The position numbers were made by a program, and so were the translations under genes. 64,000 nucleotides of DNA, from NCBI RefSeq assembly GCF_041537905.1, contig NZ_JBGRUO010000001.1, forward strand, positions 372,001 through 436,000, in the 5' to 3' direction. Source of the stretch: Ruegeria_C sp041537905. GTDB taxonomy: Bacteria > Pseudomonadota > Alphaproteobacteria > Rhodobacterales > Rhodobacteraceae. The first letter of the stretch is position 1. Every line of letters starts with the position of its first letter. Under the pieces are notes generated by a model, which did not search any database, was not told the DNA's origin, and saw only the letters and a list, made by a program, of their open reading frames with translations. This document shows positions 62,401 through 64,000 of the stretch, in pieces.

Positions 62401-63178
62401 ATCGGTCAGACGCGGCCATCATAATGCGCAACGCCGTGTTCTCGGCTCCCAGATACCGACCCGGATCGTCGGGCGAGCAGGGTGCACACGGATCCAGCGC
62501 CTCACCCGGCACGAGTGTCAAACGTAGCCGCGCTGGGGATTGCAGCTGCGTGCCACTGGCATTGAACGTCCCGCCCGTTGACGCCTCTATCCCGTCCCGC
62601 ACGGCGGTCCAGGACTCTTCGCAACTCAGCCCGTTGTCGACTTCGGCGACTTCGGCATGCGCCATGCGTCGCACCCGCGTGGCGGTGTCCACATGTCCCA
62701 GCGCAACCTCGTGAAACTCCGCATCCTCGATCGATGTGACCCATTGCTCGGTTGCGCTGAGATAGACCAGTTGCGAATGCATCTCGCTGGGATTTGCCAA
62801 CGGGGCTGAGCCCGAATCCATCTGCAGGAACTCGGATTGGAGTGCCACAACGTCGCCCAGGTGCGCGTATCGCTGCCCCTCGATATATAGCGCGCCGGGC
62901 AAAAGCGTGTAGGGTAACACATCCACTGCAGCTTGCCCGTTATAGGAGACTGGCTGTGGAATGACCGCGTCGCCCACCTGCAGGTCCACGGCAAAGCCCT
63001 GGTCCGGACTACCGGTCGGGCCGATCAGGTCGCGCAGGACGCGACGCCGATCTTCATCATCCAGTGCGGCGCCTTCATTGCGGTCCGCGTCCGTGACGAC
63101 GCGGCCTTGCTGTTCCATCGCATCGACATAATGCTTGCGCGGTTGCAGCAGGAAACGGGAGATGTCGCTGGCGTTCAT
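59426..63178 (-). CDS. Large right-handed beta-helix protein with DUF6519-like N-terminus
   Basis: 1250 residues. The N-terminus 'ISRFLLQPRKHYVDAMEQQG' followed by 'RVVTDADRNEGAAL' matches the DUF6519 opening (KHY-x-QQGRV-x-DAD-NE), found in phage-tail-like and eCIS loci. Residues about 560-1000 are parallel beta-helix repeats ('VVVTGCEVQLDGS', 'ITISECRIESL', 'RITDNLIEGMSANGISVL', 'ITIQRNRIRNC', 'IVIEDNHIRNNGL'), like tail-fibre or carbohydrate-binding proteins. No signal peptide. The ATG at 63178 follows GGAGGAATGG and overlaps the upstream gene (ATGA). It may be a tail-fibre or surface-recognition component. Start chosen by the ribosome site and the domain edge. Confidence 0.82.
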   Translation of the reverse strand: MNASDISRFLLQPRKHYVDAMEQQGRVVTDADRNEGAALDDEDRRRVLRDLIGPTGSPDQGFAVDLQVGDAVIPQPVSYNGQAAVDVLPYTLLPGALYIEGQRYAHLGDVVALQSEFLQMDSGSAPLANPSEMHSQLVYLSATEQWVTSIEDAEFHEVALGHVDTATRVRRMAHAEVAEVDNGLSCEESWTAVRDGIEASTGGTFNASGTQLQSPARLRLTLVPGEALDPCAPCSPDDPGRYLGAENTALRIMMAASDRYVFATDNAAGIYRVRINAPEDGTIPVEMLTLPRDATRWPLRNTVVEVMPWGALLDQGEKVADAGVFLRVSEGFDPDTNQFGLDATDLPALAALTRQWDDAHPNRAYLPNDNDPDGDYVFVRFWHRLANDDDPVLLDTAGPHTLLNTLGIEPVFEGAGITRDFWMATLRPNTPRTVVPWDLTQAGGVPPHGPQRLFAPLSTITFRPPEAGEPENAEVVETVQDCRARFNPLVDGDGCCTHSVGDGVTSVGDYTSIQTAVDNLPAEGGKVCLLPGVYSEEVQIDRDDVILEGCGFQSVMRSPIAEDPAPGLIYVTGSRVTLRDVTLQTVAQVGVQINAPDGDADTVLSGQHLYGLVVLADQREGEGGQTRSGIDIRNAQNVVVTGCEVQLDGSLTDDAALFAQGEDITISECRIESLPDTGDSSAWAGIQLGGGSQRMHLDRNVIRGGVGHGITLGSLVWTSETSTTTTTRGFGAGTGLLNPLDPCAPSFSVVRPVTVEETRYDASSAGDLEDIRITDNLIEGMSANGISVLTLLPLDEDEGQGDLITTDRITIQRNRIRNCVDQSNRLRDLAPAPKVKKLDEGEAELGGQFTVSDTRDSGVFLVEGEGIHVIGNDIRDNGTGDPNPIAGVSILYGDRIVIEDNHIRNNGLQQSGGIPSADGTGAGIFVSLAGVASNTETQNQADPFGFSLRAKGNVVDHPNGPALAARATGPVSVVGNHLFSNGSNAVAQEAGKAACVAITNLGAPAEATDLPAGEPSEDRWLMPDGTPDYLQRDTDPPGAEPRIGPGGRILFSRNQVTLRWVSPSDVGTGLQSGFSVALCTQDSVECTSNQFSLNVEDPGTKKSGDTVFARQPRMSAHVVTVGATANFSRNRIAEGVNDALMSHLTLGGFLASSTDNLSTHLGFVSTLRSFEAGTPNPPGGDPLYWVNRGNLVLLAPVEETSGSTLVSLSTVRSTANQLFAAFAEGCLGVDQGTDFTFDLIAVLGSLPSDG

Positions 63179-64000
63179 GGGCCATTCCTCCGTGTAAACG
63201 TGGACAGCCCTCCAACTGGGCTTGGGGTCTGTATCGAACCAAAAACGGCGGTGCAGAATGCGTTGAGGGCGGGCTGGACTTCCGATGCAAGCGCTTCGCA
63301 GCGCTGGGACTGCAGCCGGAACCAATTTAGGTTGCCGCCTTCGGCAAAATAGCGGTCCGCCTGATGGTTCTCGCAGCCGAAGATGACGGGGCAATGGGTC
63401 AGTTGGTTGTCAAAGCCGGACGTCAAAAACGGCGCTGCGACCGCAAGCGACAGCTGCGTGCTTTCTACAGTCTCGGCGACCCGGTTGCCGGTTGCTGTGA
63501 CAGTTGCCCCGATGACCAAGGCATGCGCGAACACCGTTTCGTCTGGCACGTGCGCGCTGAGTTGATTGTCAGTGCATGTGACGCTGCCACGGGACAGCAC
63601 CAGCACCGGAATCGCCGCGCCGTCGCTCTGGGTCCCGGCCAAGCGGGTGGAAATCTGATTGTCGCAGACCTGCACACCGCCTGTCGCCGCGATGCTTTGC
63701 GCAGCACCGGCCAAGAAGGTTTGCAAGCCAATGGGTTGGACCCAGCGATCCGGACTCGGCTCTTGCGTGGGCAAGTCGATTGCTTCGGCAATGCGGCTGG
63801 GATGAACGATGGCGACGGTCGCGGCACCAAACGGGCCGCCGCCAAAACTGTCGGCTGCGGTTTCCAACGTATTGCCCGAAATGTCGCAAAGCCCGCCTGC
63901 GAGTAGCGTAAGAGCTGGTCCAAAGCCACAGGTCACCGAATTTTCAACGACGCGAACGTCCCTGATCAGGGTGTCCTGCAACACGACCTCAACCAGATTT
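63175..64000 (-). CDS. Second beta-helix protein, 5' part outside the window
   Basis: Open from the right edge to a stop at 63175; at least 275 residues are visible and the start is missing. Repeats such as 'LIRDVRVVENSVTCGFGPAL', 'CDISGNTLETAADSFGG', 'VQVCDNQISTRLAG', 'VTCTDNQLSAHVPDE' and 'VTATGNRVAE' indicate a right-handed beta helix. The segment 'ATVAIVHPSRIAEAIDLPT' followed by 'QEPSPDRWVQP' parallels 'ACVAITNLGAPAEATDLPAG' and 'EPSEDRWLMP' in the downstream neighbour, so the two are paralogues. Coupled to it by an ATGA overlap. Confidence 0.8.
   Translation of the reverse strand, partial: NLVEVVLQDTLIRDVRVVENSVTCGFGPALTLLAGGLCDISGNTLETAADSFGGGPFGAATVAIVHPSRIAEAIDLPTQEPSPDRWVQPIGLQTFLAGAAQSIAATGGVQVCDNQISTRLAGTQSDGAAIPVLVLSRGSVTCTDNQLSAHVPDETVFAHALVIGATVTATGNRVAETVESTQLSLAVAAPFLTSGFDNQLTHCPVIFGCENHQADRYFAEGGNLNWFRLQSQRCEALASEVQPALNAFCTAVFGSIQTPSPVGGLSTFTRRNGP

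Noticed and set aside
1..64000. CRISPR arrays, tRNA and rRNA genes
   Set aside because: No regularly spaced direct repeats and no tRNA cloverleaf or rRNA-like stretches were seen on reading. A dedicated tRNA and CRISPR scan would settle it.

Overview
The window comes from a high-GC alphaproteobacterium, most likely a marine Rhodobacteraceae (Roseobacter-type) chromosome. The indications are a BioR-type biotin regulon, a form I carbon monoxide dehydrogenase (cox) cluster, tripartite tricarboxylate transporters, many ATGA-overlapping operons and decaying insertion sequences. This assignment is inferred from gene content; no rRNA or tRNA is present to fix it.

Layout. 1-1330: bioY and its GntR-type regulator (bioR), each with a TTATAGATAA box just upstream. 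1346-3206: a PLP dehydratase and a LOG-family protein. 3276-11182 (minus): a cox operon coxC-M-S-L-D-E-F, that is a MHYT/LytTR membrane sensor, the three form I CO dehydrogenase subunits, and the MoxR, VWA and XdhC-type maturation proteins. 11555-17025: a cyanophycin cluster (cphB, cphA and a Mur-ligase paralogue without an ATP-grasp domain). 17239-18671: psd and pssA for phosphatidylethanolamine. 18681-28067: a divergent locus built round a TctABC transporter, with a ROK regulator, a phosphoesterase with an extra C-terminal domain, a choline-sulfatase-like sulfatase and a GMC oxidoreductase; a 9+9 bp palindrome in the divergent promoter is a candidate ROK operator. 28273-36594: mscS, ald with a divergent Lrp regulator, a broken SnoaL-like gene, AraC/MFS, VOC and AraC/aldo-keto reductase pairs.

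36794-47849: two divergent operons. One encodes an arylsulfatase, an exported HAD protein and an eight-haem cytochrome with HEAT/TPR-like repeats; the other a MoxR-DUF58-DUF4381-BatA-BatB/C-BatD set. 47843-52400 is an insertion-sequence graveyard (IS630 and IS481 remnants and an intact IS200-type tnpA). The dead transposase genes are interrupted by small palindromic elements of about 37-43 bp. Four of these clearly belong to one family and two more are different or diverged. None was seen outside transposase genes in this window.

52734-64000: a module resembling the accessory and effector part of an extracellular contractile injection system (eCIS). It holds a 1912-residue protein with two DUF4157 HELTH domains and a C-terminal HNH-like nuclease motif, a GNAT-like protein, and two large beta-helix proteins, one with a DUF6519-like N-terminus. 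The last gene runs off the right edge, so the structural genes, if present, lie outside the window.
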